The translations under genes were made by a program, and so were the position numbers. The notes beneath the pieces were generated by a model that did no database searches, was not told where the DNA came from, and saw only the letters and a list, made by a program, of their open reading frames with translations. A stretch of 64,000 nucleotides of DNA from Bryobacteraceae bacterium (GTDB lineage Bacteria; Acidobacteriota; Terriglobia; Bryobacterales; Bryobacteraceae), in contig JANWVY010000007.1 in assembly GCA_025056455.1 (NCBI GenBank), positions 124,001-188,000 of the forward strand, given 5' to 3'. This document shows, one piece after another, positions 1 through 8,434 of this stretch (positions are counted from its first letter, which is position 1; each line of letters starts with the position of its first letter).

Positions 1-430
1 AGGTGTAGATCTTTCCAAGCCGGCTGCCAGTCATGTTCACCCGCCGGGGGATGCTTTCAAGCCTTTGCATCGCGTCACGGAATTCCAAACGCTTGAGGGG
101 TTGGGTGAGAAAATCGTTCGCCCCAGCGCGAAGACAAGCCAAAACCGTTTCTCCGTCGGCCTGAAAGTTGGAGACGATGACGTAGAGATCGGGTACTGCC
201 TGTTTGACTTTTTGTAAGGCACTCAACGCAGTTTCCGTATCGTAGGACATGTCCAGGAGCAGGGCTGCCTCGGGATGGCGCTCCAGATCCTGGAGCACGC
301 GAATGTAAAGGTTAGAGGAGATTTCCGGATATTCTGAGATCACGCGCGAATTGGGTAAGTTCAACAGATTCTCTCGCACCGTCTCGCGGAACTGCTCATC
401 ATTGGAGGCGACCAACAAACTGATGGACAT
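1..430 (-). CDS. CpaE/TadZ-like Tad pilus protein, N-terminal part (cut by window edge)
   Basis: The visible 143 residues start at MSISLLVASNDEQF and read as a degenerate CheY-type receiver domain: hydrophobic beta-1, a central LLLD with Asp near residue 60, and a terminal TQPLKR segment. The last visible residues (SRLGKIYT) are where CpaE/TadZ proteins normally begin their MinD-like ATPase domain, which would lie beyond the left edge. Family knowledge: CpaE/TadZ positions the Tad secretion machine at a pole or focus. It follows two TadE-like genes in the same direction, as expected for a Tad operon. The alternative is a stand-alone response regulator; the missing C-terminus prevents a decision, but the context favours CpaE. 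Confidence 0.8.
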   Translation of the reverse strand, partial: MSISLLVASNDEQFRETVRENLLNLPNSRVISEYPEISSNLYIRVLQDLERHPEAALLLDMSYDTETALSALQKVKQAVPDLYVIVSNFQADGETVLACLRAGANDFLTQPLKRLEFRDAMQRLESIPRRVNMTGSRLGKIYT

Positions 431-448
431 TCTTGCTCCTTGTGGGGC

Positions 449-943
449 TCAGGGAACGCATTCGCCGGTTTCAGGATTGCAGCCAGCGCCTTCCATCGGC
501 AGCGTTGTCTGGAAATTTGGAATCGGAATGGGCGGAAGGCCCAAATAACTCATGAAGGATCGAAACTCGTACTGTGCCACCGTGACGCGAACGACGTCCG
601 GGATGCAGGAAACGCTACATTCGGCGTCGCAACTAAATTCTTCCAGCTGGCCGCTCTCAGCGTTGCGAGCAAAGTAGTTGATTTGAATTTCCGCTGGCCC
701 TTGGGTCAATTGCTCTCGGTCAAACGTCAACGGTGGGTTTTGCCTCATCCAGCTGCGCACGTTTTCCCCGTTGGCCTGCCAGCAGTGCGTGGTGGCGTAG
801 CGAGCGCCTTCGCGGGTAAAGCGCGAAACGCTATGCCACACCCACAACATCTTGGCGGTGAAGATGATCATCATGGTCACCGGCAGCAAGATCGCCGAGT
901 AGGAGAGGATGAATTCAAGAGTGGCTTGTCCGCGCTTTGGCAT
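449..943 (-). CDS. TadE-like minor pseudopilin
   Basis: 164 residues. The N-terminus has a short basic start, a GQATLEF motif and one transmembrane helix at about residues 8-32, which is the TadE/TadF pseudopilin layout (Glu a few residues after the Gly of a prepilin-type processing site). The rest is a small periplasmic domain with several Cys (CDAECSVSC, GCNPETGEC) that probably form disulfides. It lies 3 nt after the preceding TadE-like gene in the operon. Inferred role: minor component of Flp pilus assembly, processed by a prepilin peptidase that is not in this window. Confidence 0.85.
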   Translation of the reverse strand: MPKRGQATLEFILSYSAILLPVTMMIIFTAKMLWVWHSVSRFTREGARYATTHCWQANGENVRSWMRQNPPLTFDREQLTQGPAEIQINYFARNAESGQLEEFSCDAECSVSCIPDVVRVTVAQYEFRSFMSYLGLPPIPIPNFQTTLPMEGAGCNPETGECVP

Positions 944-946
944 GAC

Positions 947-1444
947 TCATATTCCTGAAGCCGGCACCCGCACCCGAGGCCGGAGGAGGATCGGGTCGGT
1001 GGGAATCTGGGGGATCCGGACGACGAACGGGTAGCCATCGGGAATCGAAACCACAATGTAGTCCGGCTGTTGACCACCATTGGCAATATCGCATCCGGTC
1101 GGAGAGCACTCGCACTCGCCGATTTCGCCGGTGGCGGCGTTGAAACGTTCAATGCGGACTTGAATCTGGTCCGCGGTCAAATTGCGAATATAGGATTCAG
1201 CCGAGGCGTCGGTAGATCCGGTCAGCGCAAAAGCTTTCGCCTCGGCGACCAGCGCGTCGGTATCATCGCAAAAGTTCACTCCCTGCTGCGTGGCAAGATA
1301 ACGAGCCACCGTAAAAAGAGTCTTCTGCAACGCATAGTAGGTATACGTGATTTTCGCCAGTTCAATCAGACCAAACAGCAGCAGCAACAGTACTGGCGTA
1401 AACATTGCCGTTTCAATCAAGATGCTGCCGCGCCGTGATTTCAT
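947..1444 (-). CDS. TadE-like pseudopilin
   Basis: 165 residues with N-terminal GSILIETAMFTPVLLLLLFGLIEL, the typical TadE segment with an ET pair in a hydrophobic helix (about residues 6-30). A CECSPTGC cluster sits in the soluble part. Its ATG overlaps the TGA of the upstream TadG-like gene (ATGA, 1441-1444), so the two are probably translationally coupled. Inferred role: second minor pseudopilin of the Tad machine. Confidence 0.85.
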   Translation of the reverse strand: MKSRRGSILIETAMFTPVLLLLLFGLIELAKITYTYYALQKTLFTVARYLATQQGVNFCDDTDALVAEAKAFALTGSTDASAESYIRNLTADQIQVRIERFNAATGEIGECECSPTGCDIANGGQQPDYIVVSIPDGYPFVVRIPQIPTDPILLRPRVRVPASGI

Positions 1445-2784
1445 CGGTGCAAAACCACCTTCCCTGGGCCCGACGTCACACCGCAGCTTCCAAAGCGGCC
1501 CTGTCGCAAAGGAGCTACGTTGCCTAAGTAGGTTGCAATGAAGCGGCCGTTGCCATCATTGGGGGAAATCCCTGTCGAATTGGGGGCTGGTTGCAGCAAA
1601 AACTGCCGGAAGCCGAGAACGACCATCGTGCCCGTGGGGTTTAAGATGTCGACGATGGGTATGGTTAGGATACGACGGGTGTTGCCTGTATAGCCGGTGT
1701 AGTCTTCTAGGTCATTGAGGTCAGTGTCGGGTTGATACAGCGCGGAGAGGCTTTCATATTCGGCAACACTGCTGTCGCATCCTTGTACGTTAGACGTATC
1801 TAAGCGCGTCGCAAGACCACACAGGAAGTTGTTCACTGCCGTTTGCACCCGGTTTGCGTTGCAGGCAAGTGCAGTAGCCGAGGCCCAAAGGGTCTCTTCC
1901 GCATTGATCGTAAAACAGGCCCGCGCTTGGTTGGAGGAAGGGGGCAAGCCTTGTGCGCCCGCCCGGAACAGTTGTTGCGAATCCTCGGCGAACACGGTCG
2001 CTTCGTCGTTGAAGCGGTTCAGCAGGAGATACTGCACGCGGCCTGCGGTATTTGGCAGAGGTTGCGGGATGGGCGTACCCGTGCAGAAGTATCCAAACGT
2101 GTATCGGGTGTTGAACGTGAAACCGAAATTGACCGAATCAGATGCATCGAGCGGAGCAATTGCTAAAGGCTCAATCCCGCAGGCTGTGCAAAGGGGAGCG
2201 CTGATGCCTGCCGCGGCCCGGACGCGTAGGGGAACCTTTCCCTCCTGACCGAGCGAGAGGAACCGCCAGAAGATGATGGGAGTTTCGCCCACCAGCTCCA
2301 CCCTGACGTGTTTCGCTGCTGTTCCCCCGACGGTGCCTTGCCCTCCAGCTGTATCGCCCTCGCCCGTGGCTTCGCCGGGAGTGGCGTAAAACGTGGGATC
2401 GACAATCTCACTGTTCAGCGAACCGTTCGCTTCGCCAATAACCAAGCTGCCAAAATCGTAACGGTTTCCAAAGCCTGAGGCAGATTCGACTTGACGGCGC
2501 GCGGCCTCGATAGCGTCACTCGTAGAAGCCTCGGTTCCGATCAAGCGCGCCGCAGCGGCTAGGGCCATGGCCTCTGCCGCTGACTTGAGTTCGCCATGAG
2601 CGAGATAAAGCCGCCCTAAGTCGATGGCAAAACCCATCAAGCCGAAAAAGACCGGCACCATGAGGGCGAGAATGTGGATGGATACGCCACCGCGGCAAGG
2701 AGGCCACTTGTTGGCTTGCCGTTGCCAGGCAAACCCCCACTGGGCCCGCAACCAACCTCGGCAAGGATCCACGTCGCGCATCAT
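1441..2784 (-). CDS. TadG-like pilus assembly protein
   Basis: 447 residues. After a 30-residue cytoplasmic lead, GVSIHILALMVPVFFGLMGF forms one transmembrane helix. It is followed by AIDLGRLYLAHGELKSAAEA, the signature of the TadE/TadG-like N-terminal domain (Flp pilus assembly, TadG family). The roughly 370-residue extracytoplasmic part has scattered Cys and no recognisable vWA metal site, so it is a TadG-like protein without a clear von Willebrand domain. It starts 3 nt downstream of the secretin gene. The start codon is the first of two adjacent ATGs. Confidence 0.85.
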   Translation of the reverse strand: MMRDVDPCRGWLRAQWGFAWQRQANKWPPCRGGVSIHILALMVPVFFGLMGFAIDLGRLYLAHGELKSAAEAMALAAAARLIGTEASTSDAIEAARRQVESASGFGNRYDFGSLVIGEANGSLNSEIVDPTFYATPGEATGEGDTAGGQGTVGGTAAKHVRVELVGETPIIFWRFLSLGQEGKVPLRVRAAAGISAPLCTACGIEPLAIAPLDASDSVNFGFTFNTRYTFGYFCTGTPIPQPLPNTAGRVQYLLLNRFNDEATVFAEDSQQLFRAGAQGLPPSSNQARACFTINAEETLWASATALACNANRVQTAVNNFLCGLATRLDTSNVQGCDSSVAEYESLSALYQPDTDLNDLEDYTGYTGNTRRILTIPIVDILNPTGTMVVLGFRQFLLQPAPNSTGISPNDGNGRFIATYLGNVAPLRQGRFGSCGVTSGPGKVVLHR

Positions 2785-2787
2785 GGC

Positions 2788-4176
2788 TTAGGGTTTCTGG
2801 TGGCCGGAAGGTCCTACCACGGCCGGTGTCTTTTCTTTCCTCTTTTTACCCTGCTTGGCGGCTCGCTCTTGCGCGCTGCTTGGCAGAAAATCTTCAATGG
2901 TAGTCGGTAATTTCGCAGTTTCGCCCGGTGGTAAGGGTTTTACAAAGCGGGGCGTTATCACCACTAAGAGCTCGTCTTGGGTTTTCTTGGTCGAGCGGCT
3001 GCGAAACAAATTCCCTACGATCGGTACATCGCCCAGAAAAGGCAATTTGCTCAGCACTTGCACTACCCGGTTGTCGAGCAAACCGGCGATGGCAAAGGTT
3101 TCTCCGTCTCGCAGAACAACCTCGGTGTCCGCCCGCCGCGTAGCGACCGCGGGGATTAAGAACCCTTGCAGCGTGACGGCGTTGGAAAAATCGAGCGAAC
3201 TCACCTCTGGGGAGACCTTGAGATGAATGGCGCCTGAGCTGGTCAAGGTTGGCGTAAATCCCAACTGAATTCCGAATCGCTTAAACTGCACGGTGATCAC
3301 GGGCGCCACCGCTCCGCCCGTCGTGGTGGCCGTTAGCGTGGGAAAGGGAAACTCGCCTCCAGCGAGAAAGCTCGCTTCTTTGCCCTCGATGGCAATGAGA
3401 TTCGGTTCGGCCAGGATCTGCAGTAGGTTGCGTCCTTGCAGCGCGCGAATCGTGCCGCCGATGTTTAAATCAGGCCGGAAGATGAAGATGTTCAGCAAAT
3501 CCGCAAAATTCACCGTGGCGTTGGCGAATTCCTGGTTTTGGAACTGCAACTGACTGAACCGCGGTTGCTGGAATTGTTGCGTGCTGACTGAACCCAGCAT
3601 CTTGTCATTCCGGCTAAAGTAATTAAACCCCAGTTCGGTCAGTGCGGCGCGATCGACGCTGGCAAATTTGACCTGGAGCAAGATTTGTCTGGGATCGGCT
3701 GGGGGAGGCAGTTTCAGCAGGTTCACCACTTCGGAGGCGTGCGCCGCGGCGATCGCTTCCGCTCGCTTGATATCTTCGGGATCCTTCACTTCGCCGGTCA
3801 GAACGAGTTTCTGAGGAGTACCGGTTACCGTAACGCCAGGCAGCTTGGCCTGAATTTCCTTGACCACGGATTCATGGCGCGCTGTGTCCTCTTTCACGGT
3901 GATGTCGTAGCGGCTTGGCGAGCTGCCCGTTTCCCAGACAATGAGCGTGGCCTTACCTACCCCCTTACCGTTAACCATGACCTCGCGGGGAGAGACGACA
4001 ACAGCGTCGGCAATTTTGGGTTCGGAAACCACCACTTTATTCAGATCACGCTCAAATTGAAGCAATTCTCCGCGGCCCACAAGCAACTCGATCTCCCGCA
4101 CCGGGGCAGTTTGCGCGTACAAACTCACTGCGCCGAAGGCAATGAAAAATTCGAGCAGCACGTTTCGTCGATCCAT
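2788..4176 (-). CDS. cpaC: Tad pilus secretin (CpaC/RcpA family)
   Basis: 462 residues. A signal peptide ends near residue 22 (SLYAQT). The pilus-secretin N-terminal domain follows (about 27-95, with LNKVVVSEPKIADAVVVSPR), then a BON-like segment (about 100-155), then the secretin core (about 160-430). Secretin hallmarks are LAEPNLIAIEGKEASFLAGGE, ADTEVVLRDGETFAIAGL and LGDVPIVGNLFRS followed by DELLVVITPR. The last is the membrane-embedded gate and C-terminal signature of type II/IV secretins. Role: outer-membrane channel through which the Flp pilus passes. It sits between cpaB and the TadG-like gene as in other Tad loci. Confidence 0.95.
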   Translation of the reverse strand: MDRRNVLLEFFIAFGAVSLYAQTAPVREIELLVGRGELLQFERDLNKVVVSEPKIADAVVVSPREVMVNGKGVGKATLIVWETGSSPSRYDITVKEDTARHESVVKEIQAKLPGVTVTGTPQKLVLTGEVKDPEDIKRAEAIAAAHASEVVNLLKLPPPADPRQILLQVKFASVDRAALTELGFNYFSRNDKMLGSVSTQQFQQPRFSQLQFQNQEFANATVNFADLLNIFIFRPDLNIGGTIRALQGRNLLQILAEPNLIAIEGKEASFLAGGEFPFPTLTATTTGGAVAPVITVQFKRFGIQLGFTPTLTSSGAIHLKVSPEVSSLDFSNAVTLQGFLIPAVATRRADTEVVLRDGETFAIAGLLDNRVVQVLSKLPFLGDVPIVGNLFRSRSTKKTQDELLVVITPRFVKPLPPGETAKLPTTIEDFLPSSAQERAAKQGKKRKEKTPAVVGPSGHQKP

Positions 4177-4190
4177 GTTTCGTGTCCGGT

Positions 4191-5156
4191 TTATTGGAAG
4201 ATTTCTTGAATATGCTTGTCGCCTTTGTACACGTCGACCACGGCTCTAGGTTTGGGAGGCTCTTTTTTCTCCTCGGCTTTGGGTTTGGGCGGTGGAGGTG
4301 GAGAATCAAGCCGCGGGGCGCCGCCGGTTAACTGGCGCCAGACTTCATCGTTGCGCAGATTCGGCACACGACCCGCCAGGGGCCCACCGCGGCGCAAACG
4401 CGGTCCGATTCCCACGCCAACGTCTTCTGCGGTCACAATTGGCTGATCTTGATCCTGGACGACTTCCGTATCTAAAGGATTACGCAAAGCCAAACTAATT
4501 TTCCCTTGCTGGCGGGCGAATTCGAGCTTGGCCGCCTGTTCGGGGGTGACCAAGAGCGTGGCGGCGCGAGTGGCTGTGGAGGAGGTCGATGGCGCGGGTT
4601 GCCCCGGGGCGCCTTGAACGCCTTGCACGGCCGTCATCTCCGTCATCCGGCCGATGGAAAGGACGCGCACGTTTTGCAATAAAACCGTGGTCACCGCTTC
4701 GTTCATGGAACCGGTGCGCGTAAACAGAACATCCACATGTGACCGGGGAAGAATGAGGCCGCCTGCGCCGCTTTGATCAGAAATGGGCACGGAAACGGCG
4801 CGCTTGCCAATTTCAATCGTGGCGGCTAGCCCCTCGGCTCCCGCAAGACTGGATAGCTTATTGGAAACGATCGGCTCATTGACGTTGACGGGGAACAGAA
4901 GCACGCGGTCGAGCAGCAGCTTGGGATCGCCCGTTGTGTTCTTTGGCAGATCCTTCTCAGCAATGCTGATCAGTTTTAAGTCCGTGGCCTTGAGGCGCAC
5001 GCCTGCCCCCATGTCGCGGGCAGCGGCAACCACCTTCACCATCTTCTCGGTTTTGGGCCCCTGAGCCTTCGCCAGAACGAGCCAACTCATCAGAAAAGCG
5101 CACACCAAAGCGGTGCCGAAGATGATGACAATCTTCTGCCGATCGAGATTCCCCAT
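4191..5156 (-). CDS. cpaB: Flp pilus assembly protein CpaB (RcpC)
   Basis: 321 residues. The N-terminus has one transmembrane helix (about residues 8-28). A SAF domain follows (VKVVAAARDMGAGVRLKATD), then the CpaB/RcpC core (EPIVSNKLSS, ISDQSGAGGLILPRSHVDVL). The last 70 residues are Pro/Lys rich (PPPPPKPKAEEKKEPPKP), a likely flexible periplasmic linker or peptidoglycan-contacting tail. It starts 1 nt after the stop of the polytopic membrane gene and 14 nt before the secretin start. Role: periplasmic partner of the secretin. Confidence 0.92.
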   Translation of the reverse strand: MGNLDRQKIVIIFGTALVCAFLMSWLVLAKAQGPKTEKMVKVVAAARDMGAGVRLKATDLKLISIAEKDLPKNTTGDPKLLLDRVLLFPVNVNEPIVSNKLSSLAGAEGLAATIEIGKRAVSVPISDQSGAGGLILPRSHVDVLFTRTGSMNEAVTTVLLQNVRVLSIGRMTEMTAVQGVQGAPGQPAPSTSSTATRAATLLVTPEQAAKLEFARQQGKISLALRNPLDTEVVQDQDQPIVTAEDVGVGIGPRLRRGGPLAGRVPNLRNDEVWRQLTGGAPRLDSPPPPPKPKAEEKKEPPKPRAVVDVYKGDKHIQEIFQ

Positions 5157-5157
5157 A

Positions 5158-6681
5158 TCATTCCTTTTTGAGCAGCGTCACCACGCTGTCACGGTAGACC
5201 TGTTTCCAGCCCCAGTCTTCTAAGCCCTGAACCAGCGAATATTGATTAGGCAGGAGGGCATGCGTGAAGCCGAACTCGGTGACCAGTTGCTTCCATCCCG
5301 GCCGCGCTTCAACCAGCCGGATGTAATTTTTCATGAAGTCCACGCCATAGAAGTCACTGCGGCCATCAAAGAAAACTTTCCTTTGCCCCTGAAAGCGATA
5401 AATGAGATAGCCGCCGAACTTATCGGGCGCCAGCAGTCTCGCGCCGGGTGGAAGTTGAGCGACGGCCGTGGCTGCCTGGACGGGAAATTCCGAAGGAGGA
5501 AACGCGGCCCGTTGCGCGTTTGCTGGCGCATGCAGAAGGAGGAAAGCGAGCGCCAGGACGGCTGGTGCTGCGGCCCATCCAGCGCAGCGCTGGTCGATTT
5601 GCCGGATCCGGTCCGAATAGACGAGGAATCTGTCCAGCCAGCGGCGAACCATAGGCTGAATCTGGGCAGCGCGAGCGACGGCTGTAAAGCCGCCATTAGC
5701 GAGCGGCAATCCAAGCAACGCCAGCAGAGGAAGAACCCGGGCTGAGCGGATGGCCAGCGCTGCAAACAGAATGATAATCAAAAAATGTTCAGTGCGGCGG
5801 CCGTAAAGCGCCGCTGCCGCCCCCACCAAACTCAAAATCACGGTCAGCAGAATCTGACCTGTACCCTGGCTGTGGAAATTGAAGGAGAGATATTCTCCGA
5901 TGCGGCTAAGCAACTCGCGATTCATCAGGTAGGCACCCACGTGCCGGTGCAAGTCCCAGCCGTAGGGATTCAGAAGCGATCCCAAGGCGCCGCAGCCGCC
6001 TAAGATCGCCAAACACCGCACACCGGCCGGTTGCGCCGACCATAGCCAAGCGTTGGCCCAACGGCCTCCGGCGTAGATCCACAACAGTACGGGGAGAAGA
6101 AAAAAACTGCCATGCACGTTGGCCCAAACCATTCCCGCCAGTGCCGCCATCGCGCCCTGCCGCCAGCGAAAAACCGGACCATCCTGGGCGGTAAATCTCT
6201 CGATGACCAGCACGCTCGTAAGGCAAAAAAGCCACCCCAGCACATGGGGGCGCGCCAGCCAGTGCAAATGCAGCGTGGTGAGCATAGGAGACGCGAAGGC
6301 GCAAGCCAGGAAGAAATTGCCTCCAACTGCCCAGTGCAGATGGAACCACAGCCAGGTGACCATGGCGATCACCAGGGCATAGAGCAGAGCGACGCCTTTA
6401 AGGCCGTCCCATTGATGAGCAATCGCCATCAGCACATCGGCCCCCCATTCCCAGGCAAACCACGGCTTGCCGCTCATTGTGAAAGAAAAGGGATCCACCC
6501 TTGGCAGAGCGCCATGTTCGAGAATCCACTCGCCCGTTCGGATATGCCAACCGGTGTCCGAATCCCGGAAGAAGCGCTGCGGCCCTTCCCCGAGCACGAC
6601 GCCAAACAACAGAGCAAGGAATGCCACCCATAGGGCGGCGTCCGGAAATAGGATCCGGAGCAGCGCCGATCTTCGAGTCAC
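5158..6681 (-). CDS. Polytopic membrane protein, GT-C glycosyltransferase-like
   Basis: 507 residues, GTG start. There are about 10 hydrophobic segments, then a soluble C-terminal domain of about 110 residues (from about 395). The first periplasmic loop contains RDSDTGWHIRTGEWILEHG followed by DPFSFT and WFAWEW. The acidic DxD-type pair right after TM1 and the W/H-rich loop resemble GT-C fold enzymes that use polyprenyl-linked sugars. No family can be named with certainty. Its position between the Flp pilin and cpaB with 1-15 nt gaps suggests a pilus-related job, perhaps pilin glycosylation; that is inference. Alternative: an unrelated integral membrane protein of unknown function. Confidence 0.7.
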   Translation of the reverse strand: MTRRSALLRILFPDAALWVAFLALLFGVVLGEGPQRFFRDSDTGWHIRTGEWILEHGALPRVDPFSFTMSGKPWFAWEWGADVLMAIAHQWDGLKGVALLYALVIAMVTWLWFHLHWAVGGNFFLACAFASPMLTTLHLHWLARPHVLGWLFCLTSVLVIERFTAQDGPVFRWRQGAMAALAGMVWANVHGSFFLLPVLLWIYAGGRWANAWLWSAQPAGVRCLAILGGCGALGSLLNPYGWDLHRHVGAYLMNRELLSRIGEYLSFNFHSQGTGQILLTVILSLVGAAAALYGRRTEHFLIIILFAALAIRSARVLPLLALLGLPLANGGFTAVARAAQIQPMVRRWLDRFLVYSDRIRQIDQRCAGWAAAPAVLALAFLLLHAPANAQRAAFPPSEFPVQAATAVAQLPPGARLLAPDKFGGYLIYRFQGQRKVFFDGRSDFYGVDFMKNYIRLVEARPGWKQLVTEFGFTHALLPNQYSLVQGLEDWGWKQVYRDSVVTLLKKE

Positions 6682-6696
6682 CGCTTGGCCTTCGGC

Positions 6697-6882
6697 TTAC
6701 TGACCGGTGGCTCCGATACTGGTCAAGCCTTGGGTAATGCTGGAATACAAGCTGACCACGGCCGTGGACAGCTGATTCACGGTGGTGATTAGCGCCAAGC
6801 CAACGGCGGCGACAATCAAAGCGTATTCAACCAGGTCCTGCCCTTGTTCCTCTTTCCAGAGGCGAAGAAACCAGTTTTTCAT
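6697..6882 (-). CDS. flp: Flp-type major pilin
   Basis: 61 residues. The sequence KEEQGQDLVEYALIVAAVG is a textbook Flp prepilin: short basic leader, Gly at the processing point, Glu-Tyr pair at +5/+6 of the mature form, then one hydrophobic helix. The start at 6882 is chosen because GAGGGAG lies just upstream; longer starts would overlap the TPR gene end. Role: structural subunit of the Tad/Flp pilus, matured by a TadV-type peptidase that is not in the window. Confidence 0.93.
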   Translation of the reverse strand: MKNWFLRLWKEEQGQDLVEYALIVAAVGLALITTVNQLSTAVVSLYSSITQGLTSIGATGQ

Positions 6883-6905
6883 GATTGATGCGTCTCCCTC
6901 AATTT

Positions 6906-7958
6906 CTATTCTGATCTGGCGGCAGAGAGAACGGAAGCGGTCGGTTTTTTCTCCGTTCCCGCCACGACAGACCAAAGTTTTTTCATAGCTGCCTTCAAGG
7001 CGCTGTCGACCTGAACCCCGCTGTTGCCAGGAGGTGATTGGGCCAGTGACAAGTTTCGCGTGGAGGCAACACTGAAGGTTCCCCCTTTGCCCTCCAGCTC
7101 CGATACCAGGCGTAGATTGTAGAGAGCTTCCGGGAAATTCGGACGAAGCGATAAGGCTAGGTCCAGTTGCTGGCGCGCTTCAGAGTACGCTCCTTGCTCG
7201 ATCAGGGAGGCAGCGAAATTGCAGTGCGCAGCCGCCGCGTCCATCATCTGGCGCCATTCGGCCAGCGCTTGCTGTCGTTCCTGCTGCGAGCCTCGGGAAA
7301 GCGCCAGCGCGAGATTGTTGCGGGCCGCCGGTAAATGGGGGTTTTCCGACACGGCGCGGCGAAGCTCGACAATGGCTTCCTGTCGCCGACCTTGCCGCAG
7401 CAAGTTGTAGCCAAGATTATTGCGCACGTTCGCGTTCGTCGGGACGAGCGCAAGCGCTGCCCGGTGAGCGTTTTCTCCGAGCTTCCACTCACCACGCCGG
7501 TCGCGCACAATTCCTAGCCAGGCCGCGACGGAAGCGCTTGCCCCCCCTTGGAGATAACCTTCCAGGTAACGGACGGCTTCCTCCAGTTCGTTTTGTTCTA
7601 GTAACAGCTCAGCGAGCAGGACCACGACTGGCTCATGGCGCGGGAAACGCTCCGCCGCCAGGCGCAAGTGTTCGATTGCCAGTTCTACGGAGCCAGTTTT
7701 CCGGTAGTGCTCCGCCAGCTTCAGGCGAATCTCCACGTTATTGGGCTCGGCGTGGAAGCGCTGGCGCAGCTGCCTGGCTTCGAGGTCGCCATCGCCAGCA
7801 TCCAAGGCATTCTCAACTTGCCGCTTCATGACCCTCTGCATCATCGTTCCCGGCTGGATGGAGTAACTCCGTGCGCCGGCTCTTAGCTCGTTTCTCCGTT
7901 GAGAGCAAGCGTTAAGAAATGTAAAGAGAAACAGCGCGGCAAACCAGAGGCGGCTCAT
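6906..7958 (-). CDS. TPR lipoprotein of the Tad operon (TadD-like)
   Basis: 350 residues. A signal peptide with lipobox LNAC places the lipidated Cys at residue 18. Four to six TPR-type helical repeats span about residues 60-275 (for example GSVELAIEHLRLAAERFPRH and NLGYNLLRQGRRQEAIVELR). TadD, a TPR lipoprotein, is a standard Tad component, and the gene directly precedes the pilin in transcription order. Its ATG overlaps the TGA of the DUF192 gene by 4 nt. The C-terminal 60 residues have no recognisable domain. Confidence 0.85.
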   Translation of the reverse strand: MSRLWFAALFLFTFLNACSQRRNELRAGARSYSIQPGTMMQRVMKRQVENALDAGDGDLEARQLRQRFHAEPNNVEIRLKLAEHYRKTGSVELAIEHLRLAAERFPRHEPVVVLLAELLLEQNELEEAVRYLEGYLQGGASASVAAWLGIVRDRRGEWKLGENAHRAALALVPTNANVRNNLGYNLLRQGRRQEAIVELRRAVSENPHLPAARNNLALALSRGSQQERQQALAEWRQMMDAAAAHCNFAASLIEQGAYSEARQQLDLALSLRPNFPEALYNLRLVSELEGKGGTFSVASTRNLSLAQSPPGNSGVQVDSALKAAMKKLWSVVAGTEKKPTASVLSAARSE

Positions 7959-8311
7959 AGAATCTTTTCAAACTCCAGCTGGTCTCCGACCTCGGTGCGC
8001 GTTTGCCGGGCCATCCCAGCCGGGAGCTCCAAAACCGAGTGGGCGGTGAGGCAAAACGAAATCCGGCGTTTCGGCATACTCGAGCGAATTTTCAAAACCT
8101 TCTTGCTTTTATTGAGGTACAGCACGTCAATGTCGAATTTCATGCCAAAGGTGTGGACCGCCTCGCAGGGAACAATCCACATGCCCTCTCCTTCGGGCAG
8201 AGTCTCATGCTTGAGCAAACCGGTACGGCGGGTGGCGCTCGTGTTGGCGATCAGACAAGCTTCGGCCAGGACAGTCCCCTTTGTGGCGTTGCGCACACGC
8301 ACCCGTTCCAA
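7955..8311 (-). CDS. DUF192 family protein
   Basis: 118 residues that cover one DUF192 (COG1430) domain: TRRTGLLKHETLPEGEGMWI, then HTFGMKFDIDVLYLNKSKKV, then SVLELPAGMA. The function of this family is not established. The stop overlaps the start of the TPR lipoprotein gene (ATGA), so it is the first gene of the pilus operon as read here. The 8311 start is TTG; a GTG at 8302 with AAGGGC upstream is an equally good start. No signal peptide is visible in this form, whereas many DUF192 proteins are exported. Confidence 0.85.
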   Translation of the reverse strand: MERVRVRNATKGTVLAEACLIANTSATRRTGLLKHETLPEGEGMWIVPCEAVHTFGMKFDIDVLYLNKSKKVLKIRSSMPKRRISFCLTAHSVLELPAGMARQTRTEVGDQLEFEKIL

Positions 8312-8390
8312 GCCCTTGTGTAACCCACTTTCCCGTGATTTGTTTCGGTGCTCTGCAACTTTGGAGAGCCGGAAGGGTTAGACTAGCGGA

Positions 8391-8434
8391 TTAGGAGGGA
8401 GAATGCAATCTCTCCCTGGCGTCCTCTGAACTCT
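8391..8434 (+). promoter_or_regulatory. Leader hairpin over a Shine-Dalgarno and 8-codon upstream ORF
   Basis: A strong AGGAGGG (8393-8399) serves an ATG at 8403 that opens a tiny frame, MQSLPGVL, ending TGA at 8429, 5 nt before the ATG of the following 954-residue gene. The arms AGGGAGA (8396-8402) and TCTCCCT (8411-8417) form a perfect 7-bp stem that sequesters the Shine-Dalgarno, with the upstream ATG in the loop. The main ATG has no good ribosome site of its own. Translational coupling or attenuation through this leader is inferred. Confidence 0.45.

Noticed and set aside
440-958. 172-residue plus-strand frame
   Set aside because: Antisense to a clear TadE-like gene.
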